Below are positions 56,163 through 64,000 of a stretch of DNA of 64,000 nucleotides, piece after piece (positions within the stretch are counted from its first letter, which is position 1; each line of letters begins with the position of its first letter). Position numbers and translations under genes: made by a program. The DNA lies in assembly GCF_004341845.1 (NCBI RefSeq), contig NZ_SLVB01000007.1, forward strand, positions 62,001 to 126,000. Direction: 5' to 3'. The notes beneath the pieces were generated by a model. That model was not told where the DNA came from, searched no databases, and worked only from the letters and a program-made list of their open reading frames with translations. The stretch comes from Novosphingobium sp. PhB165. Lineage in GTDB: Bacteria; Pseudomonadota; Alphaproteobacteria; Sphingomonadales; Sphingomonadaceae.

Positions 56163-57281
56163 TCACCCAAGCCGTGGATCTATAAGGAACTTTTCTCCAG
56201 TGGCCTTGCGCTCGTAGCCGCGCAGGACGTCCGGTTGCAACGCCTGCGCCAGGCCGACGACCTGGGTATACCGGCTGGCGAACGTCGTCGTGAGTTCGGC
56301 CAATACGCGCGCTCGCAGCCGGGCAGCGACGTCCGCTCCCGCCTTTTGCAGGAACGGAAAGAGCAGCCAGCCGCCGGCAGACCACTGAAAGCCGAACGTC
56401 ATGCGGTTGAGCGTCGTGGGCGCAAGGTCGAGCGCGCCATAGATGTAGAGCTGCTTGAACGTGTCCGAGCCGTAACGGCTATAGCTGCTCGAATTATCCA
56501 CTGCGGCTCGCTCCATCGCGCTCAGGATGTCGCTGCCCAATGCGCCGCCGCCAATGGCATCGAAGGCGATCGTTGCGCCGGTTTCCCGGATCGCAGCGGT
56601 GAGCTGCGCGGTGAAGTCCTCGTCCCGGCTATTGACCACATGCTGCGCACCGATGTCGCGCAGGATCTGTGCCTGCTCGGGCGAGCGCACCACATTGACG
56701 AGCGCAATTCCGTCCGCAAGGCAGATCTTCTGGAGCATTTGGCCAAGGTTCGAGGCGGCGGCAGTGTGGACGATGGCCTTGTGGCCTTCCCGGTGGGCCG
56801 TCTCGACAAAGCCGAGAGCCGTCAGCGGGTTCACGAACATAGCCGCGCCGTCAGCGGCGCTGGCACCTTCCGGAAGCACGACGACATCGCGCGCGGCGAT
56901 CCGGCGATAGTCGGCGTACATTCCCCCGCCGATCATGCCGACAAGCTTTCCTTGCAGAGCCTTGGCATTACGGCCGGCGGCGATCACTGTTCCAGCGCCC
57001 TCGTTACCTATCGGCAACGACTGACCGATCCTTCCGCTCACGCCGGGAAGGCGGCTCTCCGGCACTTGAAAACGAAGGCTGCCGCCATCTGCGGTCTCCA
57101 AGGTGGTGATATCGGCCGGGCCGAGCAGAAGGCCGAGATCGCTGGGATTGATGGGAGCCGCTTCTATCCGTACGATCACTTCGTCATCTCCCGGCTCGCC
57201 GAGAGCGACACTTTCCAGCGAAAGCGTCAAGGTTCCATCCTGATCGATACGGCTCCGCATTTCGCGATTGGTCAGCGTCAT
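56163..57281 (-). CDS. Zinc-type (quinone oxidoreductase-like) MDR dehydrogenase
   Basis: 372-residue medium-chain dehydrogenase without the structural-zinc Cys cluster. GroES-like domain: VIVRIEAAPINPSDLGLLLG, GNEGAGTVIAAGRNAKALQG; Rossmann domain: AIVHTAAASNLGQMLQKICL (the usual GGxGxVG replaced by AAASNLG), LVNVVRSPEQAQIL, FDAIGGGALGSDILSAMER. It is NADPH-linked quinone or alkenal reductase-like. An 88-bp piece of it is repeated at 25229-25316. Promoter with no visible operator. Confidence 0.88.
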   Translation of the reverse strand: MTLTNREMRSRIDQDGTLTLSLESVALGEPGDDEVIVRIEAAPINPSDLGLLLGPADITTLETADGGSLRFQVPESRLPGVSGRIGQSLPIGNEGAGTVIAAGRNAKALQGKLVGMIGGGMYADYRRIAARDVVVLPEGASAADGAAMFVNPLTALGFVETAHREGHKAIVHTAAASNLGQMLQKICLADGIALVNVVRSPEQAQILRDIGAQHVVNSRDEDFTAQLTAAIRETGATIAFDAIGGGALGSDILSAMERAAVDNSSSYSRYGSDTFKQLYIYGALDLAPTTLNRMTFGFQWSAGGWLLFPFLQKAGADVAARLRARVLAELTTTFASRYTQVVGLAQALQPDVLRGYERKATGEKFLIDPRLG

Positions 57282-57472
57282 CGTGCTCTTCCTTGGTTAG
57301 TTTTCGAAAGTAGCCGAGCGCAACTGGCTTGCAACTGCTTCCAGACAGACCGCTCGCCCGGCAGGTCAGACGCCGCGAGGCAATCCGCCGCCATGCAGCT
57401 ATTCACCTCTTTGTCGCCGCCCGATCGAATTTTTGGTCACGCTTGGAAGCGGGCGTTCTGGCGGGAGAGCGG

Positions 57473-58075
57473 TTATTGCAGTGCTATTTTCCGCCTTACC
57501 GCAAACCGCTTTGCAGCCAAGAACAGCGCCCAAACGGCAGTCGCCCAGCCAAGGTCACGGAGTAGGTCTGCCGCAATCGGCAACATCAGGTGTTCGCCCA
57601 CCGGTTCAATTGAAAGCAGCCCCTTGGGATCAGGAATGCCGGGACTGCAACCCAAATTCGAAACCATGGCCGTGCTATGGCCAGCTGGAACATAGAATAA
57701 ATCGGACACAAAGAACGCGGTATGATCGGCGTCATCTTCTCCGGCATGGCGGAGGCGATCAAAGGTCACAACGGAGCGTCTGCCCGAATTACCGATAATC
57801 TCTACCTGAAAATTGCAGTGAATCGACGGCCGATCTGGCATGCCGACACCTGTTCCAGGCTCAACTTTCTGTTCGAGGGTTAATCCGAACCGATCATGGA
57901 AGCGGAGGCTTGAGCCTTTGTTGACGAGATGAAGGATGCTTGACTTGCCGCGTTGCGGCATTGGCTGAACGTCACTTCCGCCCGTGCCGGGATATACCGC
58001 ATAAGAGGCAACGAATAAGGCTACGGCAAGAGCGGGTGGGCCCAACCCAACAAGTCCCAATTGGCGTATCTGCAT
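57473..58075 (-). CDS. Unknown bitopic membrane protein beside GH2
   Basis: 200 residues from ATG 58075, no recognised family. Membrane helix at about residues 5-25 (LVGLGPPALAVALFVASYAV), a central part of about 140 residues that looks beta-rich (SSILHLVNKGSSLRFHDRFG, RSVVTFDRLRHAG, TAFFVSDLFYVPAGHSTAMV), and a second helix near 170-190 (LGWATAVWALFLAAKRFAV). One central loop would lie in the periplasm. The frame extends to 58129 but MQIRQLG is the better start. Lies 150 bp downstream of the GH2 gene in the same direction and could be co-transcribed. Confidence 0.65.
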   Translation of the reverse strand: MQIRQLGLVGLGPPALAVALFVASYAVYPGTGGSDVQPMPQRGKSSILHLVNKGSSLRFHDRFGLTLEQKVEPGTGVGMPDRPSIHCNFQVEIIGNSGRRSVVTFDRLRHAGEDDADHTAFFVSDLFYVPAGHSTAMVSNLGCSPGIPDPKGLLSIEPVGEHLMLPIAADLLRDLGWATAVWALFLAAKRFAVRRKIALQ

Positions 58076-58221
58076 GGCCGATAACGTATCGCACCACGCC
58101 ATGTCCGCAACAGCGGCGCACGCCGCCAAAGCGGTTCTGGGTTAAATCTCCGCAAGGCTGACCGTCCAATTGGTCCGGCCATAGCCGCCGAACACCCGCT
58201 CCGCCGTGCGAACACGCGCTG

Positions 58222-60630
58222 TCACTTTGTCGCTCTCAGATCCACGGTGCCTCCCTTCAGTCCCTCGGCCGTGGCGGTGACTGTGAAATGGCCCTTGCCC
58301 TTTCCCCGGACCAGGGCGACGGCGAGACCGTCCTGCGCTGCGCGGTCGGGCGAAGGGAAAGGGGTATGATCGACCGAGGATCCATTGTCGGTCGCGATCA
58401 ACTGCCCGGTGCCCTTGATCGCGAAATGCAGGCGATTGTTCGCGGAAGGCACGGTGACACCGTTCGCATCGACCACCCGCGCGCGGACGTAGACCATGTC
58501 GTCGAATGCGGAGCCGACGGTCGGCATATCCGGCTTCAATTCGATGCCGACGGGTTTTCCCGCCGTTCGCAGGCTGTCTGAAACGGTCTCGCTACCGGGG
58601 TCGCGGCAGGTGGCGCGCACCTCCCCCGGCACATAACGCACGGCCCAGCGCCGAGGAGAGGCATCCGCATTGATCGGCAGCGTACCCAGCGAGCGACCAT
58701 TGAGGAAGGCCTCGACCTGTCGGCAATTGCTGTAGACCTCGATCGTCTCGTCGTGTGGACTGCGGTCTTGCGGCGTCCAGTCGTCGAACAAGGCAATCTT
58801 GGGCTTGGGCGTTGCTACGGCGATCATGGTTGGCAGGACGGGCTGGTTCGGACCGCCCGCGCCGTCGGTCGATGGGCCGGCCGCCGCAGGATCGGCATTG
58901 CGCACGACATGGACCACGGGTCGATCCGACCACCAGCTTTCGCGCTCCATCCCGCTGATCTTCTGGCGGCCGGTGCGATCGAGCAGCCCGGCCGGATTCT
59001 GGATATTGGGCCAGCCGGATCGGTTCGCCTCGCCCAGATAATCGACGCCGGTCCACAGGAACATGCCCGAGAAGGGCGCATAGTCGCGCACCGGCACCCA
59101 GTTGCTGCGGTTAAGCGCATTTTCGGTTCCGATGATGCTGCGTTTCGGGTTTTGCTTGCTCGCCGCGATCAGTTCATTCTCGCGGTAATTCTGGCCGACC
59201 ACGTCCAACATGTCGGCCAGCCCGTTGTCGTAATCCTTGGTCACGTTCGGCCGGAACAGCGCCATCGTTACCGGCCGTGATGGATCGGCGGCATGGACGA
59301 TGTCCAGGATGCTGCGCAGCGCGGCCTTGGCCTGGACCGGATAGGCGGTGTCATGGATTTCGTTGCCCGCGCTCCACAACACTATGCTTGGATGGTTGCG
59401 GTCTCTGCGCACCATGTCCAGCGTGTCGCGCTTGTGCCAATCGCCGAAGAAGAGATGATAATCTTCCGGCGTCTTGGCGACATTCCATTGGTCGAACAGT
59501 TCGTCCATTACGATCAGCCCCAGTTCGTCGGCCAGGTCGAGAAATTCGGGGCTGGGGACATTGTGCGCGGTGCGGATTGCGTTGACGCCTTGCGCCTTGA
59601 GCGTGCTCAGCCGCTGGCGCCAGACGGCCAGCGGGACGGCGGCTCCCACCGCGCCGCCATCGTGATGAAGCGCCACGCCCTTCAGCTTGAAGTTGCGGCC
59701 GTTCAGCCAGAAGCCGGTCGCCGGATCGAACCGGGCTTCGCGCACGCCGAAGCGGACATCCTCATTGTCGAGCAGCGTGCCGTTGGCGGCCAGCACGCGG
59801 ACGGAGGCACGATAGAGCGCCGGGTCGTTTACATCCCAGCGGCGCGGGCGAGGCAATGCAACTTCGACCGGCAGGATCGTGGTCCGTCCGGCCGCGATGC
59901 TGGTGGCCGACGACACGGTGCGCGCGACTTCACGCCCATCGGGATCGGTCAACCGGAGCTCGATCTTCACTTCGGTCGCGGCGGCGGTGTCATTTTGCAC
60001 ATCCGTGGTGACCGCGATTGTCGCTTGATCGTCGCTGATCGCTGTCGCCCGCACATAAGCGCCGCCCTGCGGGATATGGACGTCGTCCGTCTCGATCAGG
60101 CGGACGTGTCGATAGATGCCCGACCCGGTGTACCAGCGTGATGAGGGCGCGGCAGAGGTATCGGCGCGGACCGCGATCACATTGTGGCCGTCCGCGCGCA
60201 GATGGCGCGTCATGTCATAGCGCTGGCTGACATAGCCCATCGGGCGATAGCCGATATGATGGCCGTTCACCCAGACGCCACTGCGCTCCATGATGCCGTC
60301 AAATTCGATGAAATAGCGCCGTCCCGGCTGCGGCGTCAGGTCCAGCCTCTTGCGATACCAGGCAACTCCGCTGGGCAGAAAGCCATTCTCTCCTGCGGCC
60401 TTGGCATTGGGGTCGAATGGGCCGGCAATGGCCCAGTCATGCGGAACGGAGACAACCTGCCAGGCTGCATCGTCCAGTGTGGGCGTTTCGGCGCCCTCAG
60501 GATCTGACTGGATGAAACGCCAGCCGTCCGGTAGCGGCGTAATCTCACGAGGAGCGGCCTCGGCCACGCCGATCGATGCCAGGGTTGCTGCAAGCGCATA
60601 GAATATCGACTTGATGCCTCTCTTGCGCAC
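58222..60630 (-). CDS. Exported GH2 beta-galactosidase
   Basis: 802 residues from GTG 60630, which has AGGAGAGG eight bases upstream; a frame start at 60651 is possible. Signal peptide to about residue 25 (LAATLASIGVAEA). GH2 jelly roll (SVPHDWAIAGPFDPNAK), Ig-like domain, TIM barrel with acid/base Glu424 in SAGNEIHD and nucleophile Glu503 in IIGTENALN, then a DUF4982-type domain and another beta-sandwich with an Ig-like segment (VDANGVTVPSANNRLHFAI). Retaining beta-galactosidase expected; beta-glucuronidase or related activity possible. It follows a different domain plan from the GH2 enzyme at 22477, which ends in malectin. Neighbouring unknown membrane gene may be in the same operon. Confidence 0.92.
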   Translation of the reverse strand: MRKRGIKSIFYALAATLASIGVAEAAPREITPLPDGWRFIQSDPEGAETPTLDDAAWQVVSVPHDWAIAGPFDPNAKAAGENGFLPSGVAWYRKRLDLTPQPGRRYFIEFDGIMERSGVWVNGHHIGYRPMGYVSQRYDMTRHLRADGHNVIAVRADTSAAPSSRWYTGSGIYRHVRLIETDDVHIPQGGAYVRATAISDDQATIAVTTDVQNDTAAATEVKIELRLTDPDGREVARTVSSATSIAAGRTTILPVEVALPRPRRWDVNDPALYRASVRVLAANGTLLDNEDVRFGVREARFDPATGFWLNGRNFKLKGVALHHDGGAVGAAVPLAVWRQRLSTLKAQGVNAIRTAHNVPSPEFLDLADELGLIVMDELFDQWNVAKTPEDYHLFFGDWHKRDTLDMVRRDRNHPSIVLWSAGNEIHDTAYPVQAKAALRSILDIVHAADPSRPVTMALFRPNVTKDYDNGLADMLDVVGQNYRENELIAASKQNPKRSIIGTENALNRSNWVPVRDYAPFSGMFLWTGVDYLGEANRSGWPNIQNPAGLLDRTGRQKISGMERESWWSDRPVVHVVRNADPAAAGPSTDGAGGPNQPVLPTMIAVATPKPKIALFDDWTPQDRSPHDETIEVYSNCRQVEAFLNGRSLGTLPINADASPRRWAVRYVPGEVRATCRDPGSETVSDSLRTAGKPVGIELKPDMPTVGSAFDDMVYVRARVVDANGVTVPSANNRLHFAIKGTGQLIATDNGSSVDHTPFPSPDRAAQDGLAVALVRGKGKGHFTVTATAEGLKGGTVDLRATK

Positions 60631-60845
60631 CCGCGTTTCCTCTCCTGACACTCTCCTGTCGACTGGGTACTAAAGTTCCCGCTATTTGCAATACCGTTTC
60701 ATCATACGGCCTATCAGCACTTCGGCCTTGTGAGCGGAAAAGCGAGGATTGGCCCTTTGCGCCTGATCCAAAATGTGAACGTCTTGCCGCGGCCGATCCC
60801 CAGCGCTCTGGCGCCGATCCTGCCAGAGGCAGAGCTGGAACAGCG

Positions 60846-62090
60846 TCAGCGCGATTCAGGGTCGAGGCCGGTGTCGGCTGTGGCCGGGGTGAAGCGGATC
60901 GGCAGCGTCTCCAGCCCCCATACTCCGGGAAAACGCCGCCAAGTCGGCTCGCCCGCCAGCTGCGGATTCTTGAGCCGCTGGGCGATCAGGTGAAGGCCTT
61001 CTTCCAGCTGGAACCGCGCGAGATGAAGGCCCAGGCAGATGTGCGCACCCTTGCCGAAGGCGAGGTGATGCTTTGCCGCTTCGCGCCCCGGGCGGTATTG
61101 CATCGGGTGGTCGAAGGCCCGCGGATCGCGTCCCGAGATATTGAGCAGGAACATCAGGTGCGTGCCCTTGGGGATCAGCACATCCTGGTAGACGATGTCC
61201 TCGAGCGCGATCCGAGGCGGACTGCTGGGGCTCGAATGGCGCAGCCCCTCCTCAATTGCGAGCGTGCAGAAGTCCCGGTCACGCGCGCAGCGCTCCCAGA
61301 GACCGGGTTGCTGGAACAGAAGGAGCGCGGTCATGCCTAGCTGGTTCTTGGAAGTGTCGTAACCCGCCGCGAATAGGAAGAAGAGCTGCTCGCAGACCTC
61401 CTGGTGCGACAGCACGCCGGCATCCTCGGCCCGGATCAGTTCCTGCAAGAGGTCATCGCGAAGCTCGCCGCTGGCGCGGCGCTTTGCCACCAGATCGGAA
61501 TTGAATGCCATCATCATGGCATGGGCCTTTTCCATCTCGGGCAGCAGCGAGCGATCGAGACTATAGCTGAGCCCTTGCACCTCCAACGCCCACTTGATCT
61601 TGGGAAGATCGGCAAGGTCGGCACCGATCAGGCCGAACATCACCGCCACCGGAAAGTTAGAGGCGAATTCAGTGAAATCGAACTCTCCCTTGAGCGCCCA
61701 GTCATCAAGCAGCGTCGTCACCACCTCGCGGATGAGATCGACGTGATCGGCGATCCGGCGCGGCTTAAAGAAAGGCTTGAGCGCATCGCGCATGCGCTTG
61801 TGGTCGGCGCCGTGGCGGGCGATGAGCAGCGCCTTCATGAAGTCGCCCCACGGTGTGTCGGTGGCGCCCATGATCTCCACAACGTCGTCGGTGGCGATAT
61901 GCAGCTGGTCGTCCATCTGCATGAGGTCGCGGATCTCGCGGTGCCCGTGAACGATGTAGCCGTGCGTGAACTTCGCGAGCCACGGATGCTGCTCGCGCGC
62001 TAGGGCGAACCACGGCTCGGGATCGGCACCGAACGCGCGATCCTCGATCGGCAGGTTCGTCAGCGACAGTTCGTGGATGCTCGCGGTCAC
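60846..62090 (-). CDS. Cytochrome P450
   Basis: 414 residues from GTG 62090, preceded by AGGAGAGAGC. Heme-thiolate Cys352 in FGKGAHICLGLHLAR, ExxR pair at Glu281/Arg284 (EEGLRHSSP), I-helix with AAGYDTSKNQLG at about residues 241-252. Class I-type bacterial P450; partners (ferredoxin, reductase) are not visible. The Tyr-Asp-Thr-Ser I-helix (usually Ala-Gly-x-Asp/Glu-Thr-Thr) is a slight variation. It sits behind a 21-bp tandem repeat that looks like an operator. Substrate unknown; decarboxylase and ATP-grasp genes lie just upstream on the same strand. Confidence 0.92.
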   Translation of the reverse strand: MTASIHELSLTNLPIEDRAFGADPEPWFALAREQHPWLAKFTHGYIVHGHREIRDLMQMDDQLHIATDDVVEIMGATDTPWGDFMKALLIARHGADHKRMRDALKPFFKPRRIADHVDLIREVVTTLLDDWALKGEFDFTEFASNFPVAVMFGLIGADLADLPKIKWALEVQGLSYSLDRSLLPEMEKAHAMMMAFNSDLVAKRRASGELRDDLLQELIRAEDAGVLSHQEVCEQLFFLFAAGYDTSKNQLGMTALLLFQQPGLWERCARDRDFCTLAIEEGLRHSSPSSPPRIALEDIVYQDVLIPKGTHLMFLLNISGRDPRAFDHPMQYRPGREAAKHHLAFGKGAHICLGLHLARFQLEEGLHLIAQRLKNPQLAGEPTWRRFPGVWGLETLPIRFTPATADTGLDPESR

Positions 62091-62122
62091 GCTCTCTCCT
62101 CGGTCGCCGGCGTCTGGACCTA

Positions 62123-62163
62123 TGCTGACCAATTACTTAGCATTGCTGACCATTTGATTAGCA
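62123..62163. promoter_or_regulatory. Tandem operator upstream of P450
   Basis: TGCTGACCAATTACTTAGCA at 62123-62142 and TGCTGACCATTTGATTAGCA at 62144-62163 are two copies with a period of 21 bp, two turns of the helix. Each is itself an inverted repeat TGCTRA-N8-TTAGCA. 33 bp before the P450 start. Confidence 0.72.
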
Positions 62164-62358
62164 GTAATACTCTTGTCAATCTGTAAGCGATGTGGCGTTC
62201 TTGATTTTGACCTGGCCAAGAATAGGACGAAACCGCCGTTCGCAAGCTTGATGGCGAAGGTCAGCTCCTGGTGGAAGCGGACCTTCAAAGATTTTTGGAA
62301 TTCCGGATCGTAGGGCGTAAATATATCACGCCCTCGCATTCACATCGTTCGCGCAAAG

Positions 62359-63549
62359 TTACTGACCGTGACTCATTTTACGGAGAAACGCGATGAATGC
62401 GTCGAACAGTCTGGTCATAGGCACCTTCTTGTATGCGAACTCGGGTGCGTCCTCCATCGAATGGACAATCATCGCGACGTCGGCCTCGAACAGCAGCAGG
62501 CGGCCGTCGGGCGTTTCACCGCAATCGATGCCGAAATAGTCCAGTCCAATCCGGTCGCAGAGACTGTCGAAGGCGCGCGCGTGGCGCGCGGCGAAGTCCT
62601 GATCAAACGCTGCCATGAATGCCGCTTCCTCGTCACGGCGCCCCGCATTCTCGGCCATCCCGGCGCTCATATAGTGGACAATCCAATGGTCCGAGACCGC
62701 GAGATGGCTGATGTAGGGCACGCGGTCGATGAACACGATCCGCTGCTTGCAGAACAAGCCGTCGGGGCCGCTATAGTCGATGAAGTCGGCAACGTAGAAT
62801 TGCCCCTCGGGATGGCGCGCCAGATAGTCGGCGAGCTGTTCCGGGTTCTCCACTTTTTCCAGGCCGATCCCGGCCTGCGTGCCGGCTGGCCGGATCGTGC
62901 TGGGAAAGCGCGGCGGGTCCAGCGCGATGTCCGCGCGCGTCCGGGATCGCGTGGCAGGAGCCAGGATCTCCGGCACGTCGGCAAGCGCGTTAGCCACGCC
63001 GTCGCGCGTCAGGTTGGCGATATTGATAGCGCGCCCGTTGAGGATCGGACGCGGCCATTGCGCGGTCAGACCGTCGATCCGGCGCAGCAGCGCCTGGCTC
63101 TCCGGTGCTTCACCCGCCGCGATGATCGCAATGTCATGCTCGGGGAACGGCAGGTCGAGCGGATTGTCCGCCTCGAGATCGAGGTAGGCCGTGATCAGCG
63201 TAACGTTCGAATGTTCGAGCAGGAAATCGAGCGGCGTATTTGCGGTCAGATCGCCAGGAGCGAGCAGCGCCAGCACCCGGATGTCCGATCCGTCACCATA
63301 GACGTTTTCGAAGATGCGCTGCTGCGCGATCGCCTGCGCCTGAAGCGAAAGACCTTCCTCGCGATTGCCGATGAACTGGATAAGAAACGAAAGGTCCAGC
63401 ATCGCGCCGGCATCGATCGTCTCTGATGAGATCCGCCCGATCATCGTGTCGACGAGCTCGGAGAGATCCTGCTTGTTTTCGAACATGCGGCCCAGGCGCG
63501 CGGGCCCGAGCGTGGTAGGCAGGGCGCGGGCGATGGCGGAATGGATCAC
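62359..63549 (-). CDS. ATP-grasp-like protein (RimK-type C-terminus)
   Basis: 396 residues. The last 160 residues have the look of an ATP-grasp ligase: a glycine-poor but acidic end LGLDYFGIDCGETPDGRLLL and FEADVAMIVHSMED (the pattern xDxGxTxDGxxxxxExN-like), and a Lys-bearing strand IVFIDRVPYISHLAV. N-terminus is helical with TPR-like LDLSFLIQFIGNREEGLSLQ. Could ligate an amino group to a carboxylate in peptide-bond formation. 17 bp after the decarboxylase gene in the same direction, so probably one operon. Family assignment from the C-terminal motifs only; specific function unknown. Confidence 0.68.
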   Translation of the reverse strand: MIHSAIARALPTTLGPARLGRMFENKQDLSELVDTMIGRISSETIDAGAMLDLSFLIQFIGNREEGLSLQAQAIAQQRIFENVYGDGSDIRVLALLAPGDLTANTPLDFLLEHSNVTLITAYLDLEADNPLDLPFPEHDIAIIAAGEAPESQALLRRIDGLTAQWPRPILNGRAINIANLTRDGVANALADVPEILAPATRSRTRADIALDPPRFPSTIRPAGTQAGIGLEKVENPEQLADYLARHPEGQFYVADFIDYSGPDGLFCKQRIVFIDRVPYISHLAVSDHWIVHYMSAGMAENAGRRDEEAAFMAAFDQDFAARHARAFDSLCDRIGLDYFGIDCGETPDGRLLLFEADVAMIVHSMEDAPEFAYKKVPMTRLFDAFIAFLRKMSHGQ

Positions 63550-63566
63550 GGGATTCCTCCGAATGG

Positions 63567-64000
63567 TCAGGCGGGCATGGCAAGGAGCAGGTCGACAAGC
63601 GCGTCGACATCGGCTTCGCTGGTGCGGTGATTGACGAAGGCGGCGCGGATCGCAGGGTGCCCGTGGATCCGGGTCAGCGACGGCGCGACGCGCCCGCCTG
63701 CCTGCAACCGCGCGACGGCAGCTTCATTGCGGCGGTCGGCATCCGGGCCAGTGAAGCCGAAACAGACGATGTTGAGCTGGACCGGCGCCATCAGGCTCAG
63801 CCCCTCGGCAGCGGCGATCCGCTGTTCCAGCCGCCGCGCAAGATCACATGACCGCGCGATGGACTCGCCGATCGCGGCCAAACCGTAGGTACGGAGCGTG
63901 AACCAGGTCTTCAGCGCGCGAAAGCCGCGGGAAAGATCCGGGCCATAGTCGCAGGGCCAGTGCGTGCCGCTCGCCATGCCGTCCGTCGCCCGCTGGAGAT
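63567..64000 (-). CDS. PLP-dependent amino-acid decarboxylase (group II), partial
   Basis: C-terminal 144 residues; the frame is open to base 64000 and the gene continues beyond the window. DLSRGFRALKTWFTLRTYG is the conserved end segment of aromatic-L-amino-acid/DOPA decarboxylases (RRFRALKxWxxLRxYG), followed by the small domain (LNIVCFGFTGPD, PSLTRIHGHPAIRAAFVNHR). The PLP lysine and the catalytic part lie outside. Produces an amine by decarboxylation of an amino acid, probably aromatic. It heads the ATP-grasp/P450 set and may define a small biosynthetic pathway. Confidence 0.88.
   Translation of the reverse strand, partial: LQRATDGMASGTHWPCDYGPDLSRGFRALKTWFTLRTYGLAAIGESIARSCDLARRLEQRIAAAEGLSLMAPVQLNIVCFGFTGPDADRRNEAAVARLQAGGRVAPSLTRIHGHPAIRAAFVNHRTSEADVDALVDLLLAMPA

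Noticed and set aside
62123..62163. CRISPR or microsatellite
   Set aside because: Only two copies with one base between; position and symmetry fit an operator.
62133..62339. Small minus-strand frame of 68 codons between ATP-grasp and P450 genes
   Set aside because: Its 3' part is the tandem operator and its product has no family; a remnant is possible but cannot be shown.

Overview
The window looks like chromosome (or a large replicon) of a GC-rich alphaproteobacterium of the Sphingomonadaceae, most like Novosphingobium or Sphingobium. The reasons are the many TonB-dependent receptors with STN and plug domains, FecI/FecR pairs, PepSY-type iron-uptake membrane proteins, exported carbohydrate-active enzymes and an AgaR-type sugar locus. 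This is inference from gene content; there is no rRNA or other marker gene to fix the taxon.

Layout. 1-6179 (minus): a chemotaxis operon in the order STAS protein, cheY, cheA, cheW and two tandem chemoreceptors, the last cut by the window edge. 6750-9772 (plus): a FecI/FecR pair followed by a TonB receptor that has lost its barrel and is fused to the tail of a short-chain dehydrogenase, then a second, internally deleted dehydrogenase. 10076-13806: a membrane diguanylate cyclase, an exported amidohydrolase and an unrecognised putative regulator. 14277-17515 (plus): four consecutive genes, three of unknown family and one astacin-like metzincin protease, separated by GC-rich inverted repeats. 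17725-19380: DUF1328 protein, broken integrase, HutD protein and an IS701-like transposase relic. 19516-25137: exported GH1, nucleoside-hydrolase-like and GH2 enzymes. 25200-27221: a VOC-domain gene bracketed by fragments of two genes found elsewhere in the window, and two small hypothetical genes. 27548-36919: iron uptake, with a Fur-box-like site, a siderophore receptor, TonB, FecI, FecR, a FecA-like receptor, PepSY, DUF3325 and DUF3649 proteins. 37092-41734: GH43 enzyme, LacI regulator and MFS transporter. 42182-53858: an amino-sugar (probably N-acetylgalactosamine or an alpha-galactosaminide) utilisation locus with TonB receptor, AgaR-type regulator, periplasmic amidohydrolase, clan-D alpha-galactosidase-like enzyme, EamA transporter, AgaZ, AgaS and sugar kinase; TTTCG-type repeats occur in three of its promoter regions. 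54237-60630: CocE/NonD hydrolase, zinc-type dehydrogenase, unknown bitopic protein and a second GH2 enzyme. 60846-64000 (minus): cytochrome P450 behind a 21-bp tandem repeat, an ATP-grasp-like protein and a PLP-dependent decarboxylase cut by the window end.

The genes form a nutrient-scavenging picture: outer-membrane receptors import iron complexes or oligosaccharides, exported glycosidases trim plant or mucin-like glycans, local LacI and DeoR-type regulators control them, and chemotaxis and c-di-GMP genes link to behaviour. The accessory stretch from about 8.5 to 27 kb is marked by gene remnants joined at internal deletions.
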